Under the pieces are notes generated by a model, which was not told where the DNA came from, ran no database searches, and saw nothing but the letters and a program-made list of their open reading frames with translations. Position numbers and translations under genes: made by a program. 64,000 nt of DNA from UBA4742 sp963773335 (GTDB taxonomy: Bacteria; Actinomycetota; Acidimicrobiia; Acidimicrobiales; Acidimicrobilacustridaceae), in NCBI GenBank assembly GCA_963773335.1, contig CAVZAT010000007.1, forward strand, positions 124,001 through 188,000, written 5' to 3'. Below, piece after piece: positions 49,142 to 57,070 of this stretch. Every line of letters starts with the position of its first letter. Position 1 is the stretch's first letter.

Positions 49142-49214
49142 GCCCGGGTAGCTCAGTCGGCAGAGCAGCTCACTCGTAATGAGCAGGTCAAGGGTTCGAT
49201 TCCCTTCTCGGGCT
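49142..49214 (+). tRNA. tRNA-Thr (anticodon CGT)
   Basis: Acceptor stem GCCCGGG with CTCGGGC (one G-U pair), D arm GCTCAGTCGGCAGAGC, anticodon stem GCTCA/TGAGC with loop CTCGTAA (CGT at 49175-49177), T arm with GGTTCGATTCC, discriminator T. CCA is not encoded. Decodes ACG. The remaining sequence from 49037 to 49141 and 49215 to 49431 shows no further gene. Confidence 0.95.
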
Positions 49215-49418
49215 CCCAAGTGTCTGACCAGCACCGTCGCCGTGGCTGGCGGTGGCCGGGTACACATGTTCGGGCCGAATGGACCTGTTGCCGGGGGGTC
49301 GCGGTAGCGGATCCTTGGGGAGGGGAGGGCGCCGGGCCGGCCCTCGCTGTCACGTTCTGCGGGAATGGGCGCGAGGGCGGCTCGGATCCCCCGGCGGTCG
49401 GGTCTCGTCGAGTGTCGG

Positions 49419-49424
49419 TAGGCT
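49419..49424 (+). promoter_or_regulatory. -10 element of sigH
   Basis: TAGGCT, 7 bases, ATG 49432. I looked for an autoregulatory GGAAT-N18-GTT SigH/SigR promoter and did not find one in the 100 bases upstream. Confidence 0.4.
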
Positions 49425-49431
49425 GGCAGAC

Positions 49432-50055
49432 ATGGCCGACCAGGCGACCTTCGCGGAGCAGGCCATGCAGTACATGGCTCCGCTCTACACCGCGGCTCTG
49501 CGCATGACGCGCAACGCAGCCGACGCGGAGGATCTGGTTCAGGAGACCTACCTGAAGGCGTATCGGGGATTCGGCGGCTTCGAGCAGGGCACGAACCTGA
49601 AGGCGTGGCTGTACCGCATCCTGACCAACACCTTCATCAACTCCTACCGATCCAAGAAGCGGCGCCCCGAAGAGTCCGAGCTCGACGAGGTCGAAGACCT
49701 CTACCTCTACCGTCGACTGGGCGGTCTCGAGGCGGCGGCCATCGGTCGCAGCGCCGAGGACGAGCTCATGGACCTGGTCACCGACCAGGAGGTCAAAGAC
49801 GCCATCGAGGCGCTGCCCGAGCAGTTCCGCATGGCCGTCCTGCTGGCCGACGTCGAGGGTTTCTCGTACAAGGAGATCGCCGACATCCTCGACATCCCGA
49901 TCGGTACGGTGATGAGCCGGCTGCATCGGGGAAGAAAGGCGTTGCAGAAGGCGTTGTTCGAGTTCGCCACCAGCCGAGGGCTCACCTCGGGCCTATCCGA
50001 GGACCAACGCAGCGAGCCGGTCGCCCCGCAGGGGCAACCGGCGCTGGCCGACTGA
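49432..50055 (+). CDS. sigH: ECF sigma factor, SigH/SigR family
   Basis: 207 residues. Region 2 (YTAALRMTRNAADAEDLVQE, TYLKAYRGFGGFEQGTNLKA, WLYRILTNTFINSYRSKKRR) and region 4 (ALPEQFRMAVLLADVEGFSY, KEIADILDIPIGTVMSRLHR) are intact. SigH/SigR factors direct the thiol-oxidative stress and protein-quality response. The RsrA-type anti-sigma follows 13 bases later, confirming the assignment. ATG 49432 (MADQATFAEQ) by the promoter; an in-frame upstream extension is spurious. Confidence 0.93.
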   Translation: MADQATFAEQAMQYMAPLYTAALRMTRNAADAEDLVQETYLKAYRGFGGFEQGTNLKAWLYRILTNTFINSYRSKKRRPEESELDEVEDLYLYRRLGGLEAAAIGRSAEDELMDLVTDQEVKDAIEALPEQFRMAVLLADVEGFSYKEIADILDIPIGTVMSRLHRGRKALQKALFEFATSRGLTSGLSEDQRSEPVAPQGQPALAD

Positions 50056-50068
50056 GAGATCTGCCGAC

Positions 50069-50386
50069 ATGACCGAGCCGGGATCCGACCGCCAAGAGCA
50101 CGAGGGCTCAGCCGGTGTCGACCACGACCACGATCACACCGATCTCCCGTGCGAGTCGGCCCTCCAGGAGCTCTACCTGTTCCTGGACGGTGAGCTGACC
50201 ACCGACAAGCGAAGCCAGATCAAGAGCCACCTCGATGACTGCAGCCCCTGCTTCGAGGCCTTCGACTTCGAGGCTGAGCTGCGCAACGTCATCGCCAAAC
50301 GTTGCCGCGACGAGGTGCCCGAGTCGCTTCGCGAGGCTGTGGCCCGCATCATCGACGCCCCCAGCGACACCGCCATCGAGCACTGA
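50069..50386 (+). CDS. rsrA: Anti-sigma factor RsrA/RshA type (ZAS, mycothiol system)
   Basis: 105 residues. The zinc-binding anti-sigma motif HLDDCSPCFEAF (H-x3-C-x2-C) near 58 sits after the helix LQELYLFLDGELTTDKRSQI; another Cys is in AKRCRDEVPESL. A His/Asp-rich N-terminus (HDHDHTD) precedes it. On disulfide stress the zinc is lost and SigH freed, by family knowledge. Cotranscribed with sigH and followed by a hairpin. Confidence 0.92.
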   Translation: MTEPGSDRQEHEGSAGVDHDHDHTDLPCESALQELYLFLDGELTTDKRSQIKSHLDDCSPCFEAFDFEAELRNVIAKRCRDEVPESLREAVARIIDAPSDTAIEH

Positions 50387-50396
50387 GCCGGCCCGT

Positions 50397-50423
50397 CGTT
50401 CCGCCCGTTCGGCGGGTGGAACG
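50397..50423. terminator. Hairpin after sigH-rsrA
   Basis: 11-bp stem CGTTCCGCCCG with CGGGTGGAACG (one G-U pair), 5-base loop TTCGG, 50397-50423, with no T-run. Confidence 0.6.
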
Positions 50424-50456
50424 GCCGCCGAGTGCCGAAGGGCGTGCCGGGCCCTC

Positions 50457-50462
50457 TAGGAT
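50457..50462 (+). promoter_or_regulatory. -10 element of the 44-residue membrane protein gene
   Basis: TAGGAT, 6 bases, ATG 50469. Leaderless signature. Confidence 0.45.
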
Positions 50463-50468
50463 CTGGCC

Positions 50469-50603
50469 ATGGTCGTTCTCGCCGCCCACGTTTGGCACTT
50501 CTGGATCGCCGTCGCCCTGGTCTTCCCGATCATCCTGGCCATCATCGCCACGGGCGTGCTGTACGTGCGCAAGGTGGTCGCTCCCCGGTACCCGAGGGAC
50601 TGA
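50469..50603 (+). CDS. Small single-pass membrane protein, 44 aa
   Basis: MVVLAAHVWHFWIAVALVF then PIILAIIATGVLYVRKVVAP: one helix with a basic cytoplasmic end, a typical topology for a small regulator or assembly factor. The -10 at 50457 and the 2-base gap to the following metalloprotease support a real gene. Not recognised; too short for most gene finders. Confidence 0.6.
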   Translation: MVVLAAHVWHFWIAVALVFPIILAIIATGVLYVRKVVAPRYPRD

Positions 50604-50605
50604 TC

Positions 50606-51673
50606 GTGCCCGGCGCCGTGGACTGGGCCACGGCCCAGCGGGTGGCGGTGCGTGTGGCCGGGCGCGAGCCGTTCAGCCAGTCGTACCATTCCGACTCGCT
50701 TGGTCCGGACTTCGCCGAGCTCACCGAGGTGGCCGAGCGCCTGGTGGCCGAGGAGACCGGCCTGGTCTCGCTGGCCGGCCCGGCGCGAGCCCGGGTCACC
50801 GACCGCGCCGGGTGGATCCAGGCCAACGTGGCCTCGTTCCAACGTCTGCTGCGGCCCATCATCGACAAGCTCAGCTCGCGCCTCGAGGCCAATGCCCTGT
50901 CGCCGGTGGCCCAGAAGCTGGCCGGGGCCGAGGTGGGCATGGTGCTGGGCTGGATGTCGACCCGGGTCCTGGGCCAGTACGACCTGCTGATCATCGAGGA
51001 GGAGTCCCCGCTCGACCAGGATCTCGTCTACTACGTCGGTCCCAACATCTTGGCCCTCGAGAAGCAGTTCGCCTTCCCGCCTCGCGAGTTCCGGTTGTGG
51101 CTGGCCCTGCACGAGGTGACGCATCGGGCCCAGTTCACCGGGATCGCCTGGATGCGGCCGCACTTCCTGGGCCTGGTGTCGGAGACGCTGGACTCGGTCG
51201 ACCCCGACCCCAAGCGCTTCGTCGAGGTGGCCGGGCGGCTGGCCGACGCCGCTCGTCGGGGTGAGAACCCGCTGGCCGAGGGCGGGATCATGGCGTTGCT
51301 GGCCTCGGCTGAGCAACGCCAGGTCCTCGATCAGGTGAGCGGCCTGATGAGCCTGCTGGAGGGCCACGGCGACATCACCATGGATCGGGCCGGACGGGCC
51401 CTGGTGCCCAACGCCGATCGCTTCTCGCGGGTGCTGCACCAGCGGCGGGACTCGACGCAGGGCTTCGCTCGCCTGCTCCAACAGCTCATCGGGCTGGAGG
51501 CCAAGATGAACCAATACGCGCAGGGCGAGCGGTTCATCGAAGCCGTCGAGCAGGTGGGTGGGCCGCAGCTGCTGTCCGAAGCCTGGGAGAGCCCGGACCA
51601 CCTCCCCAGCCTCGACGAGATCCGACACCCGCAGACGTGGATCTCCCGGGTCGCCCCGGCTCTGGCCGGCTGA
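50606..51673 (+). CDS. COG5282/DUF2342 zinc-dependent metalloprotease-like protein
   Basis: 355 residues. The HEXXH zinc motif is in WLALHEVTHRAQF near 170, with a distal LLEGHGDITMDRAG near 255 where the third ligand may lie. This family (Rv3626c in M. tuberculosis) is always next to tilS-hpt, as here. GTG 50606. Proposed peptidase; a role in F420 or cell-envelope biology has been suggested for relatives but nothing in this sequence decides it. Intact. Confidence 0.85.
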   Translation: MPGAVDWATAQRVAVRVAGREPFSQSYHSDSLGPDFAELTEVAERLVAEETGLVSLAGPARARVTDRAGWIQANVASFQRLLRPIIDKLSSRLEANALSPVAQKLAGAEVGMVLGWMSTRVLGQYDLLIIEEESPLDQDLVYYVGPNILALEKQFAFPPREFRLWLALHEVTHRAQFTGIAWMRPHFLGLVSETLDSVDPDPKRFVEVAGRLADAARRGENPLAEGGIMALLASAEQRQVLDQVSGLMSLLEGHGDITMDRAGRALVPNADRFSRVLHQRRDSTQGFARLLQQLIGLEAKMNQYAQGERFIEAVEQVGGPQLLSEAWESPDHLPSLDEIRHPQTWISRVAPALAG

Positions 51674-52630
51674 GCGACCTCGACGAGGGCTCGCCCGAGG
51701 GCCTGCTCGTCGCCGCCCTGCTGGACGCGCTGTCAGTTCGCCGCCCCCGGCACGGCGGCGGTGTGCGGGGTATCGGGCGGGGCGGACTCGTTGGCGCTGC
51801 TGGCCCTGGCCGTTGCTGCCGGCGTGGTCCCCACCGCGGTCCACGTGGATCACGGCCTGCGGCCGGGTTCGCAGGCTGAGGCCGCGGTGGTGGCCGACGC
51901 GGCCGGTGCGCTGGGGGCCGCCTTCCGGGCCGAGCACCTGCAGCTGGCCGATGGCCCCAACCTCGAGGCCCGGGCCCGCGCCGCCCGCCACCGCCTCCTG
52001 GGACCGGAGGCCCTGCTCGGGCACACGGCTGACGATCAGGCCGAGACCGTCGTGTTGAACCTCATGCGGGGCGCCGGCGTGAGCGGGTTGGCCGGCATCC
52101 GGGCCGACCGGCGTCACCCCATCCTGGCCCTGCGCCGCCACGAGACCGAGGCAGTGTGCGCGGCATTCGGCCTGGTACCGGTACGGGACCCCTCCAACCA
52201 GGACCCTCGCCATCGCCGCAACCGGGTCAGGGCCGAGGTGCTGCCGTTGCTGGCCGAGGTGTCCGGACGCGACGTGGTGGCCGTGATCGCCCGCCAGGCC
52301 ACCCATCTGCGAGAGGTGGACGAGCTGCTGGACCGGCTGGCCGACGCCTTGGACCCCACCGACGCGGCCGCCCTGGCCGGCGCCGACCCGGTGGTGGCGG
52401 CGGTCGCGGTTCGCCGGTGGTTGGGCTCGGCGGACGCGGAGGGCCATCCCCCCGACGCCGCCACCGTGAGGCGCGTGCTGGCGGTGGCGCGCCTCGAGAT
52501 CCGTGCCACCGAGGTCGGGGGTGGACGCCGGGTGAGTCGGTCGAGGGGACGGCTCAGCCTGGAGTCCCCCGGGGCACCGCCGAACGCGATCGATCCTGTA
52601 TCGGACGGGTCCGTCGAGCCCGGGTCGTGA
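51637..52630 (+). CDS. tilS: tRNA(Ile)-lysidine synthetase (one frameshift, start uncertain)
   Basis: ATP-dependent lysidine formation at C34 of tRNA-Ile2, which allows AUA decoding. The PP-loop motif CGVSGGADSLALLALA is at about residue 45, followed by VHVDHGLRPGSQ, HTADDQAETVVLNLMRGAG and VRDPSNQDPRHRRNRVRAEV. The N-terminal SDLDEGSPEGLLVAALLDAL is in another frame; a slip near 51750 in a CGCCGCCCCC run joins them. The first good start is GTG 51637, overlapping the metalloprotease. The C-terminal tRNA-binding domains are short, as in actinobacteria. Confidence 0.88.
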
Positions 52631-52647
52631 TCGGTCGGCTCGTTGGC

Positions 52648-52653
52648 TAGGGT
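52648..52653 (+). promoter_or_regulatory. -10 element of hpt
   Basis: TAGGGT, 9 bases, ATG 52663, without a Shine-Dalgarno. Confidence 0.4.
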
Positions 52654-52662
52654 CGGGCCGAC

Positions 52663-53274
52663 ATGGACCAGCCGCCGTCTCCCTCACTGGCAGCCGATCC
52701 CCACCTGGGCCGGGTGATCGTCGAGCGAGACGTGCTCCAGGCCCGGATCCTCGAGCTGGGCCGCGAGATCACCGACGACTATGCCGGCCGTCGACCGCTG
52801 CTGGTCGGGGTGCTCAAGGGCGCGTTCATGTTCATGAGCGACCTGGCCCGGGCCATCGACCTCCCCGTGGAGTTCGACTTCATGGCCGTGTCGTCCTACG
52901 GCAGCTCCACCAAGACCAGCGGCGTGGTGCGCATCGTCAAGGACCTCGACCTGGACCTGTCCGGACGCGACGTCCTGCTCGTCGAGGACGTCGTCGACAG
53001 CGGGTTGACCCTCCACTACCTGCGCAAGAACCTGCTGGCCCGAGGGCCGGCCAGCCTCGAGGTGTGCGCCCTCATCGTCAAGGACGGCATCCAACACGTC
53101 GAACCCGACCTGCGCTATGTGGGCTTCCGGATCCCCGACGAGTTCGTGGTCGGCTATGGGCTGGACGTGGCCGAGCGCTACCGCAACCTGTCGTCCATCC
53201 ACGCCTTCGTGGCCCACGACGGCGACGGCGAGCGACCCGACCCGCCCCCTCCCGCCGACTCGCCGGTAGCCTGA
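52663..53274 (+). CDS. hpt: Hypoxanthine phosphoribosyltransferase
   Basis: 203 residues: hypoxanthine or guanine plus PRPP to IMP or GMP. The PRPP motif is VLLVEDVVDSGLTLHYLRKN near 108, the flexible loop SSYGSSTKTSG near 78, and VGFRIPDEFVVGYGLDVAE near 150 closes the site. Length is normal with a Pro-rich extension. Next to tilS as in most bacteria, but followed directly by folE without ftsH. Confidence 0.95.
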   Translation: MDQPPSPSLAADPHLGRVIVERDVLQARILELGREITDDYAGRRPLLVGVLKGAFMFMSDLARAIDLPVEFDFMAVSSYGSSTKTSGVVRIVKDLDLDLSGRDVLLVEDVVDSGLTLHYLRKNLLARGPASLEVCALIVKDGIQHVEPDLRYVGFRIPDEFVVGYGLDVAERYRNLSSIHAFVAHDGDGERPDPPPPADSPVA

Positions 53275-53334
53275 CCCGGCCCAAACTCGGCGTCCGATCC
53301 ACGGCGGCGAGCACCCCCACTTCGGGAGTCGGCC

Positions 53335-54012
53335 ATGAGCACGACCGATCACCAGCCTTTCGACCTCCCGCCCTTCGACGGGTCCGAGCCGGCCCTCGAA
53401 CGACGCCCTCTGGCTCCCCGACCCGAGACGGCGACGTTGGGTCCGGTCGATCTGCCCCGCATCGAGGCCGCCGTGCGCGAGATCCTGGCAGCCATCGGCG
53501 AGGACCCTGACCGCGACGGGCTGCTGGACACCCCGGCCCGGGTGGCCCGGATGTACGAGGAGGTCTTCGCCGGGCTGCGCGAGTCGCCCCACCACCACCT
53601 CGAGGTGCAGTTCGAGGCCAACCACGACGAGATGGTGATGGTGCGTGACATCGCCCTCACGTCCATGTGTGAGCACCATCTGGTCCCGTTCATCGGCAAG
53701 GCCCACGTGGCCTACATCCCCAACAACGACGGCCGGGTCACCGGCCTGTCCAAGCTGGCTCGCCTGGTCGACGCCTACGCCAAGCGGCCCCAGGTGCAGG
53801 AGCGGCTGACGACCCAGATCGCGGATGAGATCGAGCGCACGTTGCAGCCCCGCGGGGTGCTGGTGGTCATCGAGGCCGAGCACCTGTGCATGTCCATGCG
53901 CGGCGTGCGCAAGCCCGGCGCCTCCACCGTGACCTCGGCCGTGCGCGGCTTGTTCCGGGAGAACACCGCCACCCGCTTCGAGGCCATGCGCTTCATCAGC
54001 AGCGGCATCTGA
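53335..54012 (+). CDS. folE: GTP cyclohydrolase I
   Basis: 225 residues: GTP to 7,8-dihydroneopterin triphosphate, a toroidal decamer. The zinc and catalytic motif is TSMCEHHLVPFIGKAHVAYI near 117 and EAEHLCMSMRGVRKPGA near 185; RDGLLDTPARVARMYEEVF is the substrate-binding part. An extended N-terminus of about 30 residues is typical for actinobacteria. ATG 53335 follows GGGAG. First committed enzyme of the folate cluster. Confidence 0.97.
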   Translation: MSTTDHQPFDLPPFDGSEPALERRPLAPRPETATLGPVDLPRIEAAVREILAAIGEDPDRDGLLDTPARVARMYEEVFAGLRESPHHHLEVQFEANHDEMVMVRDIALTSMCEHHLVPFIGKAHVAYIPNNDGRVTGLSKLARLVDAYAKRPQVQERLTTQIADEIERTLQPRGVLVVIEAEHLCMSMRGVRKPGASTVTSAVRGLFRENTATRFEAMRFISSGI

Positions 54013-54058
54013 GCCGGCCCGGCGCCGCTTCATCCGGTCCAGATTTGACAGCGGCCTG

Positions 54059-54064
54059 TAGCGT
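54059..54064 (+). promoter_or_regulatory. Candidate -10 element of folP
   Basis: TAGCGT, 8 bases, GTG 54073. A TTGACA occurs at 54045-54050 but only 8 bases upstream, too near to be its -35. Confidence 0.35.
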
Positions 54065-54072
54065 GGCGGCCT

Positions 54073-54915
54073 GTGAACCACCCCGGCTGCTCGCGTCCGC
54101 TCATCATGGGCGTGCTCAACGTGACGGCCGACTCGTTCAGCGACGGAGGCCGCTACCTCGTCGCTCACGACGCCGTGGCCCAGGGTCGGCGCCTGATCCG
54201 CGACGGCGCCGACATCGTCGACGTGGGAGGCGAGTCCAGCCGGCCGGGCGCCGAACCGGTCGACTCGGTCGAGGAGCTGCGTCGGGTGGTCCCCGTCATC
54301 GAGGCGCTGGCTGGCGAGGTGCGGGTTTCGATCGACACGGTCAAGCCCGAGGTGGCCCGGGCCGCGGTGGCGGCGGGCGCCACGCTGGTCAACGACGTCT
54401 CGGCCTCGCTGGCCGAGGTGGCCGCCGAGCTCGAGACGGGATACGTGGTCATGCACCGCCAGGGCACCCCCAAGACGATGCAGCTGGCCCCGCGCTATGA
54501 CGACGTGGTGGCCGAGGTGGGCGCCTTCCTGGCCGATCGAGCCGATCAGGCCGAAGCCCTGGGCATCGGCGAGGTGTGGGTCGACCCCGGTATCGGGTTC
54601 GGCAAGACCCTGGCTCACAACCTCGCTCTCCTGTGCCACCTCGACCAGCTCGTGGCCATGGGCCGCCCCGTGCTCGTGGGGACCAGCCGCAAGGGCTTCC
54701 TGGGACAGCTGGTGGCCCGATCCGACGCCCGTGCCCTGACCCGATCCGATGGCCGCGCCCAGCGGGCATCGCCAGATCCCGACCCGGCTCCGGTGGGCGA
54801 GCGGCTGGAGGCCTCGCTGGCCACGGCCACCTGGGCCATGGCCCAGGGCGCTCGTATGGTCCGGGTCCACGACGTCGGTCCAACCATCCAAGCAGCGAAA
54901 GTCGTGGCAGCATGA
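54073..54915 (+). CDS. folP: Dihydropteroate synthase
   Basis: 280 residues: joins pABA to the pterin pyrophosphate, the sulfonamide target. Motifs in order are IMGVLNVTADSFSDGGRY, DGADIVDVGGESSRPGAEPV, VSIDTVKPEVARAAVAAG, LVNDVSAS, GIGEVWVDPGIGFGKTLAHN, VLVGTSRKGFLGQL and the C-terminal ATATWAMAQGARMVRVHDVG. A 25-residue charged insert (ARSDARALTRSDGRAQRASP) follows the SRKGF loop. GTG 54073; the stop overlaps the next ATG. Confidence 0.96.
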   Translation: MNHPGCSRPLIMGVLNVTADSFSDGGRYLVAHDAVAQGRRLIRDGADIVDVGGESSRPGAEPVDSVEELRRVVPVIEALAGEVRVSIDTVKPEVARAAVAAGATLVNDVSASLAEVAAELETGYVVMHRQGTPKTMQLAPRYDDVVAEVGAFLADRADQAEALGIGEVWVDPGIGFGKTLAHNLALLCHLDQLVAMGRPVLVGTSRKGFLGQLVARSDARALTRSDGRAQRASPDPDPAPVGERLEASLATATWAMAQGARMVRVHDVGPTIQAAKVVAA

Positions 54916-55421
54916 CCCCCGTGGCAATGAAGGGCAAGTGGGCCCAGGGCATCCGCCCCCGGAACTTCCACTGGATCATCAAGGATCAGATCGCGCTCTG
55001 CGAGCGCCCGGGCGGCTATGGCGCCAACCATCGCCGCGTCCGGCGCCAGGAGGAGATCATCTGGATCCGTGAGCAGGGGTTCGGGTGCGTGATCTCGTTG
55101 ATCCCGGCGCCCCACAACCTGCACAACTACGACGATCTGGGTGTCACGTGGCGTCACCGGCCGTTCAGTTCCACCGACGACGCGGCCGCCTACCTGGGTG
55201 CGCTCTACCCCGAGATCAAGGAGCTGCTGGCCGACGGCACCCGGGTGCTGATGCACGGCGAGGAGCTTGGCGATCGGATCTGCGGAACGGTGGCCGGCTA
55301 TCTGCTGTGGGACGGCCTCATCGACTCGGGCCCGCGCACCATCTCCGCGGTCGAGCAGATCACGCAGCGCCAGCTCGGGCCCCTGGGGCGCGAGCTGGTG
55401 GCCGTGGCCGCCGCGCTCTGA
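54912..55421 (+). CDS. Dual-specificity phosphatase-fold protein lacking the catalytic Cys
   Basis: 169 residues. The fold of cyclin-dependent/dual-specificity phosphatases is visible: IRPRNFHWIIKDQIALCERP, QGFGCVISLIPAPHNL, LGVTWRHRPFSSTDDAAAYL, then VLMHGEELGDRICGTVAGYL at the P-loop position. The signature HCxxGxxR reads HGEELGDR: the His and Arg positions are kept but the nucleophilic Cys is Gly. So it should bind a phospho-ligand without Cys chemistry, or work by another mechanism. ATG 54912 overlaps the folP stop, and folB follows within 27 bases, so it belongs to the folate operon. A dephosphorylation step of dihydroneopterin phosphate is otherwise unassigned here. Confidence 0.6.
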   Translation: MTPVAMKGKWAQGIRPRNFHWIIKDQIALCERPGGYGANHRRVRRQEEIIWIREQGFGCVISLIPAPHNLHNYDDLGVTWRHRPFSSTDDAAAYLGALYPEIKELLADGTRVLMHGEELGDRICGTVAGYLLWDGLIDSGPRTISAVEQITQRQLGPLGRELVAVAAAL

Positions 55422-55447
55422 CCGCCCCGGGCCCGTCCGCGACACCC

Positions 55448-55819
55448 ATGACGCCGTCCCCCGGAGACATCATCGAGCTGCGTGGCTTGCGGGCCGTTGG
55501 CATCTGCGGCGCGCTGGCCGAGGAGCGCGTGCGTCCGCAGCCCTTCGAAGTGGACCTCGACGTCGAGGTCGACCTGGCCGCGGCCGGCGCCTCGGACCAG
55601 CTGGGTGACACCGTCGACTACGGACTGTTGGTCGAAGCGGTGGTCGGGGTGATCACCAGCGAGCAGCCGGTGCTACTGGAACGGATGGCGGCGCGCATCG
55701 CCGCGGCGGTGCTGGACTCGCCGGGCGTGAGCGCGGTCACCGTGGCCGTGCGAAAGCTCCGGCCGCCGGTGCCGACCGAGCTGGCCACCTCGGGTGTGCG
55801 CATCCGCAGGGCCCGCTGA
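55448..55819 (+). CDS. folB: Dihydroneopterin aldolase
   Basis: 123 residues: dihydroneopterin to 6-hydroxymethyl-dihydropterin and glycolaldehyde. GICGALAEERVRPQPFEVDL starts the fold with the conserved Glu; DTVDYGLLVEAVVGVI and LLERMAARIAAAVLD carry the Tyr and Glu; KLRPPVPTELATSGV has the catalytic Lys region. ATG 55448. Between the phosphatase-like gene and folK, 2 bases before the latter. Confidence 0.95.
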   Translation: MTPSPGDIIELRGLRAVGICGALAEERVRPQPFEVDLDVEVDLAAAGASDQLGDTVDYGLLVEAVVGVITSEQPVLLERMAARIAAAVLDSPGVSAVTVAVRKLRPPVPTELATSGVRIRRAR

Positions 55820-55821
55820 CG

Positions 55822-56274
55822 ATGCAGGCCTTCCTCGGGCTCGGTTCCAACCTGGGCGACCGCGAAGCGTTCCTGCGGGAGGCGGTGGAGTCCCTCACCG
55901 GCGTGGTGGCGGTGTCGTCGATCTACGAGACCGACCCGGTGGGTGGGCCGGGTGGTCAGGAGCCGTACCTGAACCTGGTGGTCGAGCTGGACACCAACCT
56001 GTCGGTACGCGAGCTGTTGGGTGTGTGCCACCGCCTGGAGTCGGCCGCCAACCGCGTGCGTCAGCAGCGTTGGGGCCCGCGCACCCTCGACGTCGACATC
56101 CTGTGGACCGACCAGCCGCCCATCGACGAGCCCGATCTCCAGGTCCCACATCCTCGGATGCTGGAGCGGCGATTCGTGATGGCCCCCCTGGCTGAACTGG
56201 CCCCCGAGGTGGTGCCGGCCAACTGGAGCGAGCGGGCCGAGGGCCGGGTCCGGATGGTCGGGCCCCTGTCGTGA
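55822..56274 (+). CDS. folK: HPPK, 2-amino-4-hydroxy-6-hydroxymethyl-dihydropteridine pyrophosphokinase
   Basis: 150 residues. FLGLGSNLGDREAFLREAVE, SSIYETDPVGGPGGQEPYLN, RWGPRTLDVDILW (metal-binding Asp pair) and VPHPRMLERRFVMAPLAEL are all present. It pyrophosphorylates the pterin for FolP. Stop overlaps the next GTG (GTGA). Confidence 0.96.
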   Translation: MQAFLGLGSNLGDREAFLREAVESLTGVVAVSSIYETDPVGGPGGQEPYLNLVVELDTNLSVRELLGVCHRLESAANRVRQQRWGPRTLDVDILWTDQPPIDEPDLQVPHPRMLERRFVMAPLAELAPEVVPANWSERAEGRVRMVGPLS

Positions 56275-57056
56275 CCGTTGCCGATCGCCCGACGTCGGGT
56301 GCCGAGCCGGCTCGGTTCCGGGTGCGGATCATCGGGGGTGGACGGGCCGGGCGGTCCCTGGCTGGCGCCCTCGAGGCCGCCAGCTGGGAGGTGGTCGGGA
56401 TCCTCGGGCGGGGCGACGATCCTCGCCTGGCCGCCGAAGGTACCGACCTGGTGACCATCGCCACCCCCGACGCGGTCATCGCCGAGGTGGCCGCCAACAT
56501 CGAGCCCCGAACGGGCACGGTGATGGCCCATCTGAGCGGTGCCTCCGGTCTCCGAGTGTTCGCGGGGACGGGTCATCTGCGGACCGCGGTGCTGCATCCC
56601 TTGGTGGCCATGCCCGATCCGGTCACGGGCGCTCGCCGCCTGGCCGCCGGTGCCTGGTTCGCGGTGGCCGGCGATCCGCTGGTCACCCGGGTTGTCGGCG
56701 ATCTGGGGGGTCGGTGGTTCGACGTGGCCGAGGCGGACTGGGTGGCGCACCACGCCGCGGCCGTCATCGCCTCCAACCACGTGGTGGCCGTGCTGGGTCA
56801 GGCCGAGCGGGTGGCGGCCTCGGCCGGCATCCCGTTCGCCGTGTACCTGGAGCTGGTCCGGGCCACGTTGGACAACGTGGTCGAGTTGGGCCCGGCCGCG
56901 GCGCTGACCGGCCCCGCCGCTCGGGGCGACGAGGCCACGGTGGCCGCGCACCTGGCCGCCCTCGATCCGGCCGAGCGCGCCGGTTACGCGGCGGTGGCCG
57001 ACCTGGCCCGGCGCCTGGCCACCTCCCGGTCCCAGCCCGATGTCGACCCGGGCTGA
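56271..57056 (+). CDS. Rossmann-like/DUF2520 oxidoreductase-type protein
   Basis: 261 residues. An N-terminal dinucleotide fold IIGGGRAGRSLAGALEAASW, a middle TPDAVIAEVAANIEP and HLSGASGLRVFA, and a C-terminal helical DUF2520 (VAHHAAAVIASNHVVAVLGQ, TLDNVVELGPAAALTGP). It resembles pyrroline-5-carboxylate or ketopantoate reductase at the fold level. It occurs directly before panC in many actinobacteria (Rv3603c), so a role in pantothenate supply is suggested; panB and panE are not in the window. Confidence 0.85.
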   Translation: MTVADRPTSGAEPARFRVRIIGGGRAGRSLAGALEAASWEVVGILGRGDDPRLAAEGTDLVTIATPDAVIAEVAANIEPRTGTVMAHLSGASGLRVFAGTGHLRTAVLHPLVAMPDPVTGARRLAAGAWFAVAGDPLVTRVVGDLGGRWFDVAEADWVAHHAAAVIASNHVVAVLGQAERVAASAGIPFAVYLELVRATLDNVVELGPAAALTGPAARGDEATVAAHLAALDPAERAGYAAVADLARRLATSRSQPDVDPG

Positions 57057-57070
57057 GGCAGGATCAGTCC

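Noticed and set aside
49340..49431. SigH-type autoregulatory promoter (GGAAT-N18-GTT) before sigH
   Set aside because: A GGGAAT occurs, but no GTT lies at the required distance.
54045..54064. TTGACA plus TAGCGT as a classical folP promoter
   Set aside because: The spacer is only 8 bases; the hexamers cannot serve one polymerase.
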